The notes under the pieces are model-generated. The model was not told the origin of the DNA. It saw only the letters and a program-made list of their open reading frames with translations, and searched no databases. The translations under genes were made by a program, and so were the position numbers. Positions 44,745-56,743 of a stretch of DNA of 64,000 nucleotides are shown piece after piece (the first letter of the stretch is position 1; each line of letters opens with the position of its first letter). This DNA comes from Mangifera indica (Eukaryota; Streptophyta; Magnoliopsida; Sapindales; Anacardiaceae), in the NCBI RefSeq assembly GCF_011075055.1, contig NC_058153.1, positions 8,742,001 through 8,806,000 on the forward strand, written 5' to 3'.

Positions 44745-46282
44745 ATGGGAGAAGTTATGTCAAACAAGGAAAGTTCTTTGTCTTCTCATGTTACCTCTTG
44801 CATGAAACACCATGATGGCCTTACTCTCTTGTCCAGGAATGCTACTGGAAATGCTTCTTTTATCCCCATAAAAGAGTCTTGCATTGAAGGTTCCTCCCAA
44901 TACACTCCACCACCAAGCCTACTAAACTGACTTTTCCGGCATCCTCTTCCTCAGTTCCGGTGACTGAAGGAAAGCGCTCTTGGAATAATTTATTCAAGGA
45001 GAAACAAGTTTCAAACCTTAAGCTTGAATACTTTCCTCCTTCGGAAAGCCTTGCTGGAGAAAAGTACTCCATTTCCCCTCCTCCTGAAGTTGCGGATGAA
45101 GGTGCAAAGAGATGGGAGAAATGTGCGATTGGTTTTTTCATTGGAAGAAGAATGTTGTTCCTCCATGTCAAAAGGTATGCAATCCGCCATTGGTCCAACT
45201 ATGGGCTTACTGATTTTATATCCACTGGAATGGGAGTTTATCTCCTAAAATTCAAGGATGAAGAAGGTATGATGAAAGTCTTGGAAGAGGAGACATGGAT
45301 GATTGGTGGACAGCCCCTATTTGTTAGGAGATGGGAAAAGAACCTCTCAATGGTGGCGGAAAACATAAAGTAGATAGCAGTATGGGTAAAATTCTATGGA
45401 GTTCCCTTGGAATATTGGAGCTTAAAGGGTTTTAGCCATATTGCTAGTGTCCTAGGCCGTCCCCTCTATGTGGATTCTGTCATGGAGGAAGGGAGTAGAT
45501 TGGAGTATGCCCGTATTTGTGTGGAGATTAATGTAAACCATGATTTCCCGGAGAAATTGGAGCTTGTACTACCATCAAAAGAAAAAGTTGAAATTCGGCT
45601 GGAGTATGCATGGAAACCGTTAAAATGCAACTTGTGTAATATGTTTGGCCATAGAAATGAAGAGTGTAAAAGGAGAGTGGAAAGAGGAGAAGCTGTAAGA
45701 GGAAAATATGGCTTATATAAAGGAACAAAGGTGAATAATAAGGAGGAGGCCTTAGGTGCAAAGGTGGGGATGGCTACTTCTGAAATTCAGAATACGACTA
45801 TGAATAACAATGGGAATGGTCGTCTAAACTCAATGACCCCTAGTAGTAAGAAGGAGGGGAAGAAAACCTTTAACAATAGTATGGGGATGATGAATAACAA
45901 CAAGTTTGCAGCCTTAGCCACCACTGGAAACATTGAGATTAATGCAGCTCAAAACGAAGGGGAGATTATCACGGTAGATGAAACACATGAGAAATTAGGC
46001 CCTTCAAATAGATTGGAATCTGTTCTTGGTGCCTCTTCCAGCAACGTGACATCAAAAGTGGCTGATCTTACAAGTGTGGAGCAGGTGGAGGAAATTCCCT
46101 CAAAAGAAGGAACTTCGGATCAGGAGCTTTGTGAATCTCAAGCAATTAATCACTTTGGAGGCAAAATTAAGGTTGCTGAGGTGGATTTCATAAGGGAGAA
46201 AGGTGATGCTCTTAGCAAATCACAACGGAGGAGATTGATGAAGCAAAAACGAAATGCTTCCCCCATCAATTCTATCAAATGA
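44745..46282 (+). pseudogene. L2 LINE ORF1, frameshifted and with one stop
   Basis: ATG 44745 corresponds to the L1 start. A one-base loss near 44898 shifts the frame, and TAG at 45370-45372 replaces Lys. The DUF4283-like segment (GFFIGRR, GVYLLKF) and the complete CCHC knuckle CNLCNMFGHRNEEC (about 45625-45666) are visible. The stop TGA at 46280-46282 overlaps the ORF2 start in ATGA. Confidence 0.88.
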
Positions 46283-49200
46283 CCAATATAGCTTGCTGGA
46301 ATATTAGGGGCCTTAATGCTCCTATTAAGCAAAAGGAGGTTAGTAGATTCATTTTGCAAAGTAAGATTGATATTATGGCCATTCTTGAAACAAAAGTTCG
46401 AAGTACTAATGTCAATAGAGTATGCTCTAGCATTTAGGAAGGTTGGGAACATTGTAGTAATATGAGTGATGGTTCTATAGGCAGAATTTTGATTGGTTGG
46501 AATAAAGCTACTATTAGACTCAATGTTATTGCGGATGATAGCCAATATATACATTGTGATGTGAAGCTTGTTAAGGAGAATTCTAGCATTGGCTTGACAA
46601 TAGTCTATGGCAGCAATAATCCTATGGAGAGAAAGGTTCTTTGGCGTAATCTCATAAATCAAGCCCATATGATGCAAAATACACCTTGGATCATAATGGG
46701 AGATTTCAACACCATCAAACACCCCCTAGAAAAGGTTGGTGGGGCTGCTTGGGGAAACTACTACTGTGAAGACCTTAGTAATTGTATGAGAGATGCTGAA
46801 TTGGATGACCTAAGGTTCATGGGTCATCTCCTAACTTGGAGTAATTGTAGTGAAGGAGCGAGAAGGATTGCATGCAAACTTGATAGGGCTCTCATAAATG
46901 ATTCATGGAAGGATCTATTCCCAAATGCCATGGCTCATTTCTTCAACCCCTCCATTTCCGATCATTCTCCATGTTTGGTGAGAGTTGGTACCATAGAAGA
47001 TTGTAGGAAAGTTCCTTTTAAATTCTACAATATGTGGACACACCATGAAAACTTTCTTAATGTTGTTGCCAAAGTTTGGAACCAAGAAGCACAAGGCAGC
47101 CCCATGTTCATTGTGACAAGCAAGCTTAAAAAGCTGAAAGTGGAGTTAAAAAAGTTCAATAAGGAGCATTTTGGCCATATCTCCGAAAGAGTGTTAGAAG
47201 CTAGAAGGCAACTTGAAAATGTCCAAGAACTTCTCTGGATAAGCCCCTTGGATGAGGATCTTGCTCGTGAGGAAAAAATAAGTTTAGAATCCTATAGATC
47301 CCTTGCTTTAGCTGAGGAATCTTTGGCTAGACAAAAATCAAGAGTTTATTGGCTTAAGTTAGGTGATCAAAACACAAAATTCTTTTTCAAAAGCATCAAA
47401 GGCAGAAGAAATAGGAACTCTATCTATGGGATCCAAAGGGAGAATGGAACTTTTGTTTATGGCATGGAGGAGGTAAAGGAGGAATTTGTGGATCATTTCG
47501 AATCTGTCCTAAATGTAAGGGAGCATTCAAATGTGAACCTTGAGCAGCTCAAAAAGGTAGTCAATCACTAAAATCATGGCAAACCGCCTCAAGGTCATTC
47601 TTCCGCAATTCATTAACAAAGCTCAAGGTGCCTTTGTGGGAGGCCGTAGCATTGGTGAAAACATCCTTTATGCCAAGAGCTTATGCATAGCTACCATAAG
47701 GACACTCATGAAAAGAAATGTGCCATTAAGATTGATATTATGAAAGCTTATGACACACTAAATTGGGATTTCTTTCTTGCTGCCCTTGATTCCATTGATA
47801 TGCCGCAAACATTCATAACTTGGATAAGGATGTGCATCACTAGTCCTATGTTTTCGGTGGGCCTAAATGGTGAACTTGTTGGCTTCTTCAAAAGTGCTAC
47901 AGGTTTAAGGCAAGGAGATCCTCTCTCTCCTCACCTTTTTGTCATTACCATGGAGGTGCTCTCTTGCATGCTTAGTGACCTAAAGGAGAATGCTCAGTTT
48001 AGCCATCATTGGAAGTGCAAGAAGAATAATATCACTCACTTGTGTTTTGCGGATGACCTCATGATTTTTTGTAGGGCGGATGTATATTCCATATCTCTTA
48101 TAAAAGAGGTATTAGATTGCTTCCATTCTTGGTCCGGGCTTAAATCAAATCTGTCCAAGAGCAATATCTACCTTTTCGGAGTCAATAATGCTGAAGCGGA
48201 ACACCTTAAATCAATCCTTGGCATTGAGTTTGGCCCTCTTCCTTTTAAATACCTTGGTGTCCCTATGATTTCTTCTAAACTAAGGGTTGATGATTGCAAA
48301 CCCCTCATTGACAAGATTGTGGCTAGGATCTCATCTTGGAAAAGTAAGTTCCTTTCTTATGCTGGAAGACTTATTCTTATCAAAGCTATTCTCTTTAGCA
48401 TCCAAGTATATTGGTCTTCAACATTCATCCTTCCCGCAAAAGTTCATAAGGTAATTGATGGCTACCTTAGAAATTTCCTTTGGAGTGGAGACATATCCTA
48501 TAGCAAGAAGGCAAAAGTTGCTTGGGATGATATTTGTCTTCCAAAAGAGGAAGGAGGATTGGGCATTATGAAAAGCAAATCTTGGAACAAGGCTGCAATG
48601 ATGAAGCATATATGGAAACTCTTTCAAAATGCTGGAACATCCTTATGAGCCGATTGGATCAATGATAATCACCTTAGAAACAAAAGCTTTTGGGAGGTTA
48701 AACCAAGTGGCAATTGTTCTTGGGTTTGGAGGAAATTGCTTTTGCTTAGGGAAAGCCTTAAAGGAAAAATCCAAAGAATTGTAGGAAATGGGCAGAATAC
48801 TCATCTTTGGCATGACAATTGGCACCCTTTAGGACCCCTCATTGACAAATATGGTCCTAGGGTGGTTTATGACTCAAGGCTTCCGTTGCATTGTAAAGTC
48901 AAGGAGGTGATTGAGGAAGAAGCATGGAAATGGCCATTGACAAATTCTATAGCTCTTTTGGAAATAAAAAATACCATTATGCCTCCTCCCTCTCATGGTG
49001 ATGATATCCTATGGTGGAAACCAAGCACCAATGGTCAATTCTCCATCAAATCGGCTTGGAATAGCATTAGGGAATCCAAATCAAAAGTGTCGTGGTATAG
49101 TATCATTTGGTTCAAAAGACATTTCCCTAAGCACTCTTTCATTGCATGGATGGGTATCAAGGGTGGTATGAAGACCAAGGATAAACTACATAACCTCGGC

Positions 49201-49614
49201 ATCATTCCAAACAATGTGTGTGGTCTTTGCAATTTGGCTCCGGAAAGAATGGATCATCTCTTTTTCCTATGCCCCTATTCTGCCGCCATTTGGAATCATT
49301 TTGCTAATCTTTGCCGGTTTGATAATCCCCCCTATCCGTGGGGCACTCTTGTTCCTTATTATGCAAATAAATGGAAGGGAGATAATCTACTACACATCAT
49401 TTGTAAGCTTTGCTTAGGTGCCACTTTATACCACATTTAGGGTGAACGCAACCATGTCTTCTTTGGTAGGAGCAAATCTCCAAAAGAGAGGATCATTGCC
49501 GCCATCAAGGATTGTGTGAAGGCTCAAACTTCGTCCTTATCAAAAATTCCAAGTTCATGCATAAATGACTCCATTGCATTGATATGGGACTTGCCAAGAT
49601 CTATATTTTGTTAA
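46279..49614 (+). pseudogene. L2 LINE ORF2, multiple breaks
   Basis: Endonuclease region with CWNIRG, GDFN and SDHSP. Breaks: TAG for Trp near 46436; the 310 bp deletion near 47562, which removes the NKAPGPDG region of RT; a one-base loss near 47668; TGA near 48646; TAG near 49438. The later RT motifs GLRQGDPLSP and FADDLMIF (47890-48070) and the C-terminal zinc region near 49220-49280 remain. The end TAA is 49612-49614. Confidence 0.9.
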
Positions 49615-50005
49615 CTCTTTGAAGTCCGGATATTGGAAGTGTTGTGTATTGTGTTTCTTGTTTCTAGTTTATACTTGTGTGAATCCTTGTATGGCTTGTA
49701 GTTTCGGTTGGTTTGCTCACCTTAGCCGTGCATTTGTCTTCCTTCTTAGTGAATTCATTTTGTTTTGTAGCTTTGGTGCCATGAACACCATTTGTTCCAT
49801 AAAGTGCATTTGCACTTGAGTAGTAGCTTTGATTCTCTTTGTAATTTTATTTGTGCTTTCTTGTGTTGCATGATGTTTCGACATAACCTAGGGGCTTGTC
49901 CTAGGTATGCTTGTTTTAAGCTTAATCTAGGGGCTTTGTCCTAGATAAGCCATTTGTACATTTTTCTCTTTGGTATAAAATCATTAATTACTTACCAAAA
50001 AAAAA
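49615..50005 (+). other. L2 LINE 3' UTR with stem-loops
   Basis: Hairpin 1 is 49882-49909 (CATA, bulged A, CCTAGG, loop, CCTAGG, TATG). Hairpin 2 is 49920-49950 (GCTTA, bulged A, TCTAGG, loop, CCTAGA, TAAGC). The terminal hairpin is 49969-49999. Poly(A) then joins the TSD. Confidence 0.75.
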
Positions 50006-52148
50006 AAAAAAGAGATGATCCATGCATTCTGGTTCCTCCTTGCACAAAGGGCATAAATTGTGGGAGATAAGGCCGATTCTAACTAATTTATCCCTTGTCA
50101 TAAATTTGCCTCTAATACCCAACCACACAATGAAGGAGTGTCTAAGAAAGTGCCTTTTGAACGAAACAAGGTTATGCCAAGTAACCTTTTCTCTCCTACT
50201 TCGTATTACCTCCCAAATCAATTTGATAGAAAAGATGCTATTAGATTTAGGGGACCAAATTAAGAAGTCCTCTCCACCCATTGGGCAGCAAGGGAGAGCT
50301 TCCTTTATCTCCAAAAGGTGACATGAATTTGCTGTCGGCCATTTCCACCTATTCTCATCAATTACTTCCTTTACTAGCGCATTCTTAGGGATACCCGAAT
50401 CATAGATAACCCGGGATCCATATTTATCCAACAATGGTCCATAGGGGTGTCAATTGTCATGCCAAAGAAAAGTGTTTTCCCCATTGCTAATGATCTTCTT
50501 GAACTTGGTCTTCATAAGTTCCCTTAGGCCTAGAATCTTCCTCCAAACCCAAGAACTCTTATCATTAGGTTTTATTTCCCAAAAACATTTACCTCTTAGC
50601 TTGTTGGTCTTAACCCATTCCACCCAAAGTGAATTCCTCTTGTCAAGGAGAATCTTCCACATGCTCTTAATGATGGCAACTTAATTCCAAGATTTGCATC
50701 TCATAATACCTAAGCCACCCTCCACTTTAGGAGCACACACCTCATCCCAAGCAACTTTGGCCTTTTTACCATCCATGGAAGCACCACTCCAAAGGAAATT
50801 CATTAAGATTCCATCTATCTCCTTATGGACACTTGATGGGAGAATAAATATAGATGACTAATACACTTGAATGCTAAAGAAGACAACCTTAATAAGTAAG
50901 AGTCTTCCAGCATAAGATAAGAATTTGCTACGCCAAGAGGTAATCGCCCAACAATCTTATGGATGAGCAGCTTGCAATCACTACTTTTGAGTTTTGAGGA
51001 AGTTATTGGTACACCTAGATACTTGAAAGGCAATTCTCCCACCTCCATATTGATAGAAGTCGAGAGCTTGATCTTCTCCACTTGGGGAACCCTGGAAAGG
51101 AAAATGTTGCTTTTTGAACAATTCATTTGGAGCCTAGACCATTTATGGAATAGGATTAAAGAGTTTTTCATGAGAGATATAGAATCATGATTCGCCCTAC
51201 AAAACAAAATAAGGTCATCGTCAAAGCATAAGTGAGTCATATTGTTCTTCTTACATTTCCAATGATGGCCAAAGGAAGGATTGTTCTTGAGCTCCCCAAG
51301 CATGCGGGAAAGGATCTCCATTGCCATGACAAATAGGTAAGGGGATAAAGGGTCCCCTTGTCTAAGTCCATGAGAGCTCTTGAAGAAACCCACTAATTCA
51401 CCATTTATTCCCAAAGAAAAGGAAGGAGTTGTGATGCAACTTTTAATCCACCCTATGAATTTATCATGAATACCAATAGCTTCAAGAATTGCAAGTATGA
51501 AATCCCAATGAACCGTGTCATATGCCTTCAAGAGATCAATCTTCATAGCACACTTCTTATCTTTGCTCACTTTATGATAGTTATGCATAAGGTCTTGACA
51601 CAACATGATGTTCTCACCAATATTCTGTCCACCCACAAAGGCTCCTTGGGCTTTATCAATGAAGTTTGGGAGAATGACTCTAAGACGATTGGCAAAGATC
51701 TTTGAGATGCATTTGTAAATAGTATTACAGCAAGCTATATAGTCCTTGCACATTAAAGAGTTAGCAACCTTAGGAACAAGAGCAAGGATAGTACAATTTA
51801 CCTCTTTAAGGAGATGACCTGGGGAGAAGAAGTGCTTAATTGCTTTAACCACATCACTCCCAACAATCTCCCAAGCTGCCTTAAAAAGAATGCACCATAT
51901 CCATCCGACCCCAGAGCTTTGTTGTTGTCCATGGCAAAGATAATGGTTTTGATTTCATCCTCCTCCACATCCTTGATCATGTTCTCCTTATCTTGATACT
52001 CCATTCGGAAAGTTACCAGCCTTTGAATTTCCTCAATATTAGAATTGCGTGAATCCGTGGAGTTGAGAACCTTCTTGAAGTAGCTTACAAATTCCTTCTT
52101 TACATCTCCCATGTCACTCACAAAAGTCCTATCATCTAGGCACACACC
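50006..52148 (-). pseudogene. L3 LINE ORF2, middle part (RT and connection)
   Basis: Minus-strand segments 52205-51798, 51852-50815, 50662-50450 and 50434-50021 follow L1 ORF2: the IFAMDNNKALGSDGYG region, LALVPKV, GLRQGDPLSPYLFVMAME and the active-site motif reading FDDD instead of FADD (near 51220). Then come GELPFKYLGVPI and the C-terminal RHSFIVWLGIRGKF and CPLCKEEPECMDHLFF. Frameshifts separate the pieces. Confidence 0.88.
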
Positions 52149-53132
52149 TGGTGCATATTCAACCAAACATGCAACAAGAAACCAAAAATCAAAAACTGTT
52201 TTCACTGTTTATGTGGTATGAGCAGTTTTTTTGTTCTTGCAATTTAACCAACCAAATCAACTCCAAATCCAACCGAATTCATTTCATTATAATCACAACA
52301 CAAAGAAATTTCTTTTAAGCTATGGACATACACAATTGGTGTAGAGTAAGATAATCAAATTACAAGTAGAATGCAGTGGCAGAAATGGTAATTACGTTGC
52401 AACTCTCTGTCATAATCAAAATTAACACACATACACACTCTAATTTGGATTTCTAAGGAAACATAAAGTGTAACCAAGGCATAAAGGAAAGTTCCACTAA
52501 CCTTGGGGTCTTCCACCACCAATCTTCCACCAAGAATAATTGGATAAAGGAAATAAGAAAGAAAGCCAACAAAGCTTCTTCAAGTTTTCATTTCAAAGTA
52601 AAAAAACTGCATTTTACAAAGCATAGCCACTTTATATGGGAGTAAGTGGCGGCAAGATATATGTGTACATAGACTTTAATAAAATAGTTCACTCTAGCCC
52701 TTAATTCACTCTAAACCACACAAAATAAGCCATGCCATACTTTAAATAAATGCAATAGGACAAAATGTTACTATTATTCCATAAAAAGTGGGCTCTTGTC
52801 TCCACCAAAGCTCTCCTTTCATCCAATTTCGTCCAACTCTCCCAATTCGGCTTTGAGCACCTTTTTGGGCTTCAAAATGGAGTGATGGATGGTTGTAACT
52901 TCACTTGGGCTTCAAAGAGGACTTCTTGGATCTTTAAGCTTCCATCTCATTAAGGCCTTGGATGCAAGTAATGAGAGTGCACCCAAAAGTGAAGTTGGGC
53001 CAAATTAGAGATGGCAAAGGTTCTTTGGACTTGCATGGAGCTTTTCCCTCATTCTCAATGGTGGCTGGAGCCAAGTGAAGATTGGATAGAGACTTGGAAG
53101 CTAAAGTTGGAGAAGTGGCTGAAAATACATCA
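52149..53132 (-). repeat. B5: solo LTR of a family B element
   Basis: 984 bp with complete ends (plus strand TGGTGCATATTC to AAATACATCA) and no internal sequence. It interrupts L3 ORF2. Flanks are ACACC (52144-52148) and TCACC (53133-53137), a TSD with one later change. It is clearly more diverged than the B1 and B2 LTRs. Solo LTRs form by recombination between the two LTRs of one element. Confidence 0.88.
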
Positions 53133-53137
53133 TCACC

Positions 53138-54289
53138 ATTGATAGAATTCCTACTCCTTCATGCTTTGATGCATTTGAAGAAATATTTAGTATTTTGATC
53201 CCCTTCTTGAAGCCAATGGACCTTTGCTTTTTAGCGTGCCAATGATTCTTCAGCTCCACTAAGTCTAGTGTAATTCTCCAACCAAGCCTTTTCTTCCTTT
53301 GCTAAGTCTTCATCAAGAGGGTTGCTTTGGAGACTATTCTGAATATCCTCCAGCTTTTCTTTTGCTTCTACCACCCTATCTGAAATTCTCCAAAAACCAT
53401 CCCTATTTAGCCTCCTTAACTCACCTTTTAATCTCTTGAGTTTGTTGATGAGAGTAAACATAGGGCTGCCTCTTATGTCCCCTTTCCAAACCTCCCTAAC
53501 AATAATACTAAAGAAGCTTTTATGATTTGCCCACATATTGTAGAATTTAAAAGGGACCTTCCTCCTCTCTTCACAACCCCCACAAGTCACAATACATGGG
53601 GAATGATCTGAAATAGAAGGGTTGAGAAAAATGGCTAAAGATTCCGCAAATACATCTTTCCAATGTTCATTTACAAGTGCTCTATCCAACTTACATGCTA
53701 TCCTCCTTTGTCCTTCACTACAATTGCTCCAAGTGAGCTGATTTCCCATATACTGAAGATCATCTAGATTTGCCTCTCTACAACAATTATTTAAGTCATC
53801 ACAATACGTATCTCCCCATGAAACCTCTCCTAGTTTCTTATTCGGACCTCTAATCGCATTGAAGTCACCCATAATTAGCCACGGTTTCCTACCCATCTTA
53901 TTTGAGTGCTTAACTATTTCCCTCCAAAGGCTTCTCCTATCCAGCGGTTGGTTAAAACCATAAACAATCGTTATGGCCATACGAGTATTCTCCTTTATAA
54001 ACCAAGCCTCACCATGTATGAATTGAGGGTTCTTCTCTTTAATGTCTAATCTAATGGTTTCCTTATTCCACCCTACCCAAATTCTCCCATTGGGGTGTAT
54101 ATCATTATTATTGTCATACTCCCAATCCTTCCAAATATTACAATTCACTCTAATTAAATTATCATTCCCTACTTTTGTCTCCAACACAGCCATTAAATCA
54201 ATGTTATTATACTTAATGAAGTGTCTTACCTCCCTTTGCTTGATAGGAGCATTTAGGCCCCTAATATTCCAGCATGCAGCCTTGGTCAT
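53138..54289 (-). pseudogene. L3 LINE ORF2, N-terminal part (endonuclease)
   Basis: ATG at 54289 (MTKAACWNIRGL). APE-type endonuclease motifs: CWNIRG, ETKVG, GDFNAI and SDHSPC. The frame is open to 53231, where a stop interrupts SLARQKS, and it then continues in pieces to the B5 insertion. The start overlaps the ORF1 stop in ATGA, as in L1 and L2. Confidence 0.9.
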
Positions 54290-55618
54290 TTGGATAATGG
54301 GGGAGGGGAATTTGCTTTCTTAAGCTTTGCCAATTTCTTCCCCAAATTCATACTCTTCAAATCAGCATCCTTCTTCCTAAGATCCATCTCATCCACCTTC
54401 AGCTTTCCACCAAATGAGACTATTGTTGGAGAGGCTTCATTATCCATATCCTCCACAACACTTGTGGAGGTTCCATCACACTCCGGAACAATTCCACTTG
54501 CAGCCGTGAATTGACAATTCTTTGATGTGCTGACTGCATTCACCTTTCTCTTTCCTTCCGAATTTACACCTTCAATGGATTTCTCCAAATTTCCCTCCTC
54601 ATGCATCATTATGCTTCTTTTGTCTTGCTCATGGGACTCAATAGGGGCTAACACTGAGAATTTATTACTCTTATGAGTGTTTGCCACCAGTTTTTGTATC
54701 TCCACCTCTTTGCCTTTGGCCTTCTTGTGATAACCTTTTGCCTTTTGCATCCTGTTATCTTTCCCATATTGTTTCTTAGACACCAACATACCAGTCCCAT
54801 CCTTCAGAAATTTTCATGATGATGAGCTGCCTTCTAGCTTAGAAGCAAAGGAATAGTTGGCTATGGAGTGTCCAAAACATTGGCATACATTGCATTTTAA
54901 AGGTTTCCAACTATATTCTACATTGATCACCATTCGACAATGTTAAGCTAATGGAATCAGGGCATTCTTCATCCACTTTGATCTTAAGGCATATTCTTGC
55001 ATAATCCAGCCTTGTCCCTCCTTCAGTGATAGAATCTGCATAAAGAGGAGTTCCAATAGCACTTGCTATGTAGCTAAGGCCTTTTGGGGTCCAATACTCA
55101 AGAGGAATGCCATACATTCTAACCCAAATAGCCACCTTCTTGATGTCATTAATCAGCATGGGGAGGTTTGTGGTCCATTTCCTAATAAGAAACGACTATC
55201 ATCCAATGGTTAATTGTCCCTCTTCCACCGCTCTAGAAACTCCATCAAAGTCTTGGAATCTAAGAATAAACACACCTTGGCCGGATGTCATAACCTTAGT
55301 AAGGCCATAAGAAGCCCATATTTTCTCTAGAGTTCTCTTGACAGCCAAGAATGACGGTCTTTTGCCAAGGAAGAAGCCTACCAGACATGTTCTCCATTTT
55401 ATTGCACCCTCTTCCGCAATTTCTTGAGGAGGTGCAACACACATACGCCCCATAGCATCTCTTCCTTTAGGTTCAAAATATTCCAGCTTAGCACTTGATT
55501 TCTTTGGGGAGAAGAGAGAGTTCCAAGAAGCCTTCTTTTCCTCTTCTCTAGTGGAATCCGAACATACAGCTACAGGTGAAACAGCTTCAGAAGACTTTTC
55601 CATGCCAGCAGAAGACAT
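54286..55618 (-). pseudogene. L3 LINE ORF1, broken
   Basis: ATG 55618 (MSSAGMEK) is preferred over the upstream Met at 55717. DUF4283-like motifs: GFFLGKRPSF, GQGVFILRF, IPLEYW and LDYARICLKI. Stops follow LTIG near 55197 and the region near 54908. The knuckle reads CNVCQCFGHS with the last Cys lost. The C-terminal basic segment (54789-54286) ends NSPPPLSK before the overlapping ORF2 start. Confidence 0.85.
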
Positions 55619-56311
55619 ACTAAATTGGTGCAAGGATGTTTCAGGTATGAGAGAGGAAAGAAGTAAAAAAAAGAACACAAACTTAAACAATGCTAGCAGC
55701 CTGCAAATGCAGTGCACACCAAGGCACAGCAGTCAAAGAAACACCAAAAAAGGAAAGAGGTTACTGCCACAGAAAAGAAATAAGCAGCTAGTACCAAAGA
55801 GGAAAGGGCGTAAAACACTAGGAACAACACAAAAAATTTGAATTTCAAGGGCGGGAGGAAGCTCCAACAACACCACAACAATGAGAACACCACGGAGATG
55901 AGAAGGAACCAAAGAACCTGAAGAAATGATGAACAGAAACTGGAAAGAGTTTGAAACCGGTAATAACAACCTTAAATGAACAACTTCAAGAAATGGAAAC
56001 TTGAGACTCTAACACTAACGCCATAGTATAAAGAAAATGAGTTTATAGAAACAACCGGAAAATGGTGGAGGAGCCGGTGACCAGGGGTCACCGGACCGAA
56101 GGATGGTACCTAAAGGGGTACCAACGCAGCCGAGAATGAATGGAAGGAACTACAAGGGAAAGGATGAGGAGTATGAGGTTTTTTTAAGAGAGAAGGGAGA
56201 GCATAATTTTTATTTTGGTAAGTAATAATAATTTTATACCAAAGAAAGGAGGGAGAGCATAATTTTAGAGAGAGAAACGCAACAAAGCAGCCCCCATTGT
56301 CATTTCACATA
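55619..56311 (-). other. L3 LINE 5' UTR with hairpins
   Basis: No gene beyond a short upstream frame. The minus strand is pyrimidine-rich. A nine-pair stem (CCGGTGACC, loop AGG, GGTCACCGG) lies at 56074-56094, next to a GGTACC inverted pair at 56105-56122. L1 and L2 5' UTRs have a related ACCCCTTGTGGTCAC segment. A very short LINE relic interrupts it at 56211-56250. Confidence 0.6.
56211..56250 (-). mobile_element. Ultrashort LINE relic (about 40 bp) with a 16 bp TSD
   Basis: Only the terminal LINE hairpin is present (plus strand from TTTTGGTAAGTAA to TTATACCAAAG). It is flanked by GGGAGAGCATAATTTT at 56195-56210 and 56251-56266. This is a LINE insertion truncated to its last few dozen bases. 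Confidence 0.85.
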
Positions 56312-56328
56312 TTATTAGTATTTTTTTT

Positions 56329-56736
56329 GCTGTAGACTAAGACTTATTTTATGTAATGGGCTACTTAAAATAATTATCTTTAAAGCCCAAATGTCTTATT
56401 GGTTTTTAACTAAGGTTATAGGGCATTTAATTAGTTAATGGGCTTAGGTCAATTAGGTAGTCCATTAGGTTAAGGTCAAGTTAGGCCTTTAGGGTTAGCA
56501 GACACCATTTTAAAAAACAATTTTTTGGAAGGATAAACAGTAATCTTGATTTCCAACCTTGTTTCAATAATTCAACTTCTTGATTCAAAACTATCAAGAA
56601 CTTATCAAGGTTCATCCCTTGTGGTGTTCTAATCTCGAATCTATACCAAGTTTCATACAAATTTCATAAGTGTCAGGTCAAGGTGGAACCTGTTTCAATC
56701 CTGGATAAAGATCAATTTTTGATTGGGTTTCGCACA
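56329..56736 (+). repeat. Element D 3' LTR, second part
   Basis: This continues the D LTR after L3. It resembles the C LTR near its end (TTCAATCCTGG shared with 35530). The end is placed at TTTCGCACA (about 56736). No coding sequence is seen. Confidence 0.6.
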
Positions 56737-56743
56737 TTGTTGT

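Larger units (their letters stand above)
44191..50005 (+). mobile_element. L2: near full-length L1-type LINE with an internal RT deletion
   Basis: Sister copy of L1, with a 15 bp TSD, pyrimidine-rich 5' UTR (44191-44744), ORF1, ORF2, 3' UTR (49615-50005) and poly(A). An internal deletion of about 310 bp near 47562 removes the first part of RT. It lies in L3 in the opposite orientation, interrupting the L3 zf-RVT-like region. Confidence 0.93.
36693..56311 (-). mobile_element. L3: second-subfamily LINE (minus), carrying A3, L2 and a B solo LTR
   Basis: Minus-strand order: 5' UTR 56311-55619, ORF1 55618-54286, ORF2 54289 onward, interrupted by B5 (52149-53132), L2 (44191-50005) and A3 (36902-43789), then the 3' UTR with a poly(T) on the plus strand at about 36688. 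The TSD is TTATTAGTATTTTTTTT. Proteins clearly differ from L1/L2 but are collinear. Total LINE length without inserts is about 5.9 kb, so it arrived nearly full length. Confidence 0.88.

Noticed and set aside
52765..52953. Small ORF in the B5 region
   Set aside because: It lies inside the solo LTR and corresponds to decayed LTR sequence, with no homologous open frame in B1 or B2.
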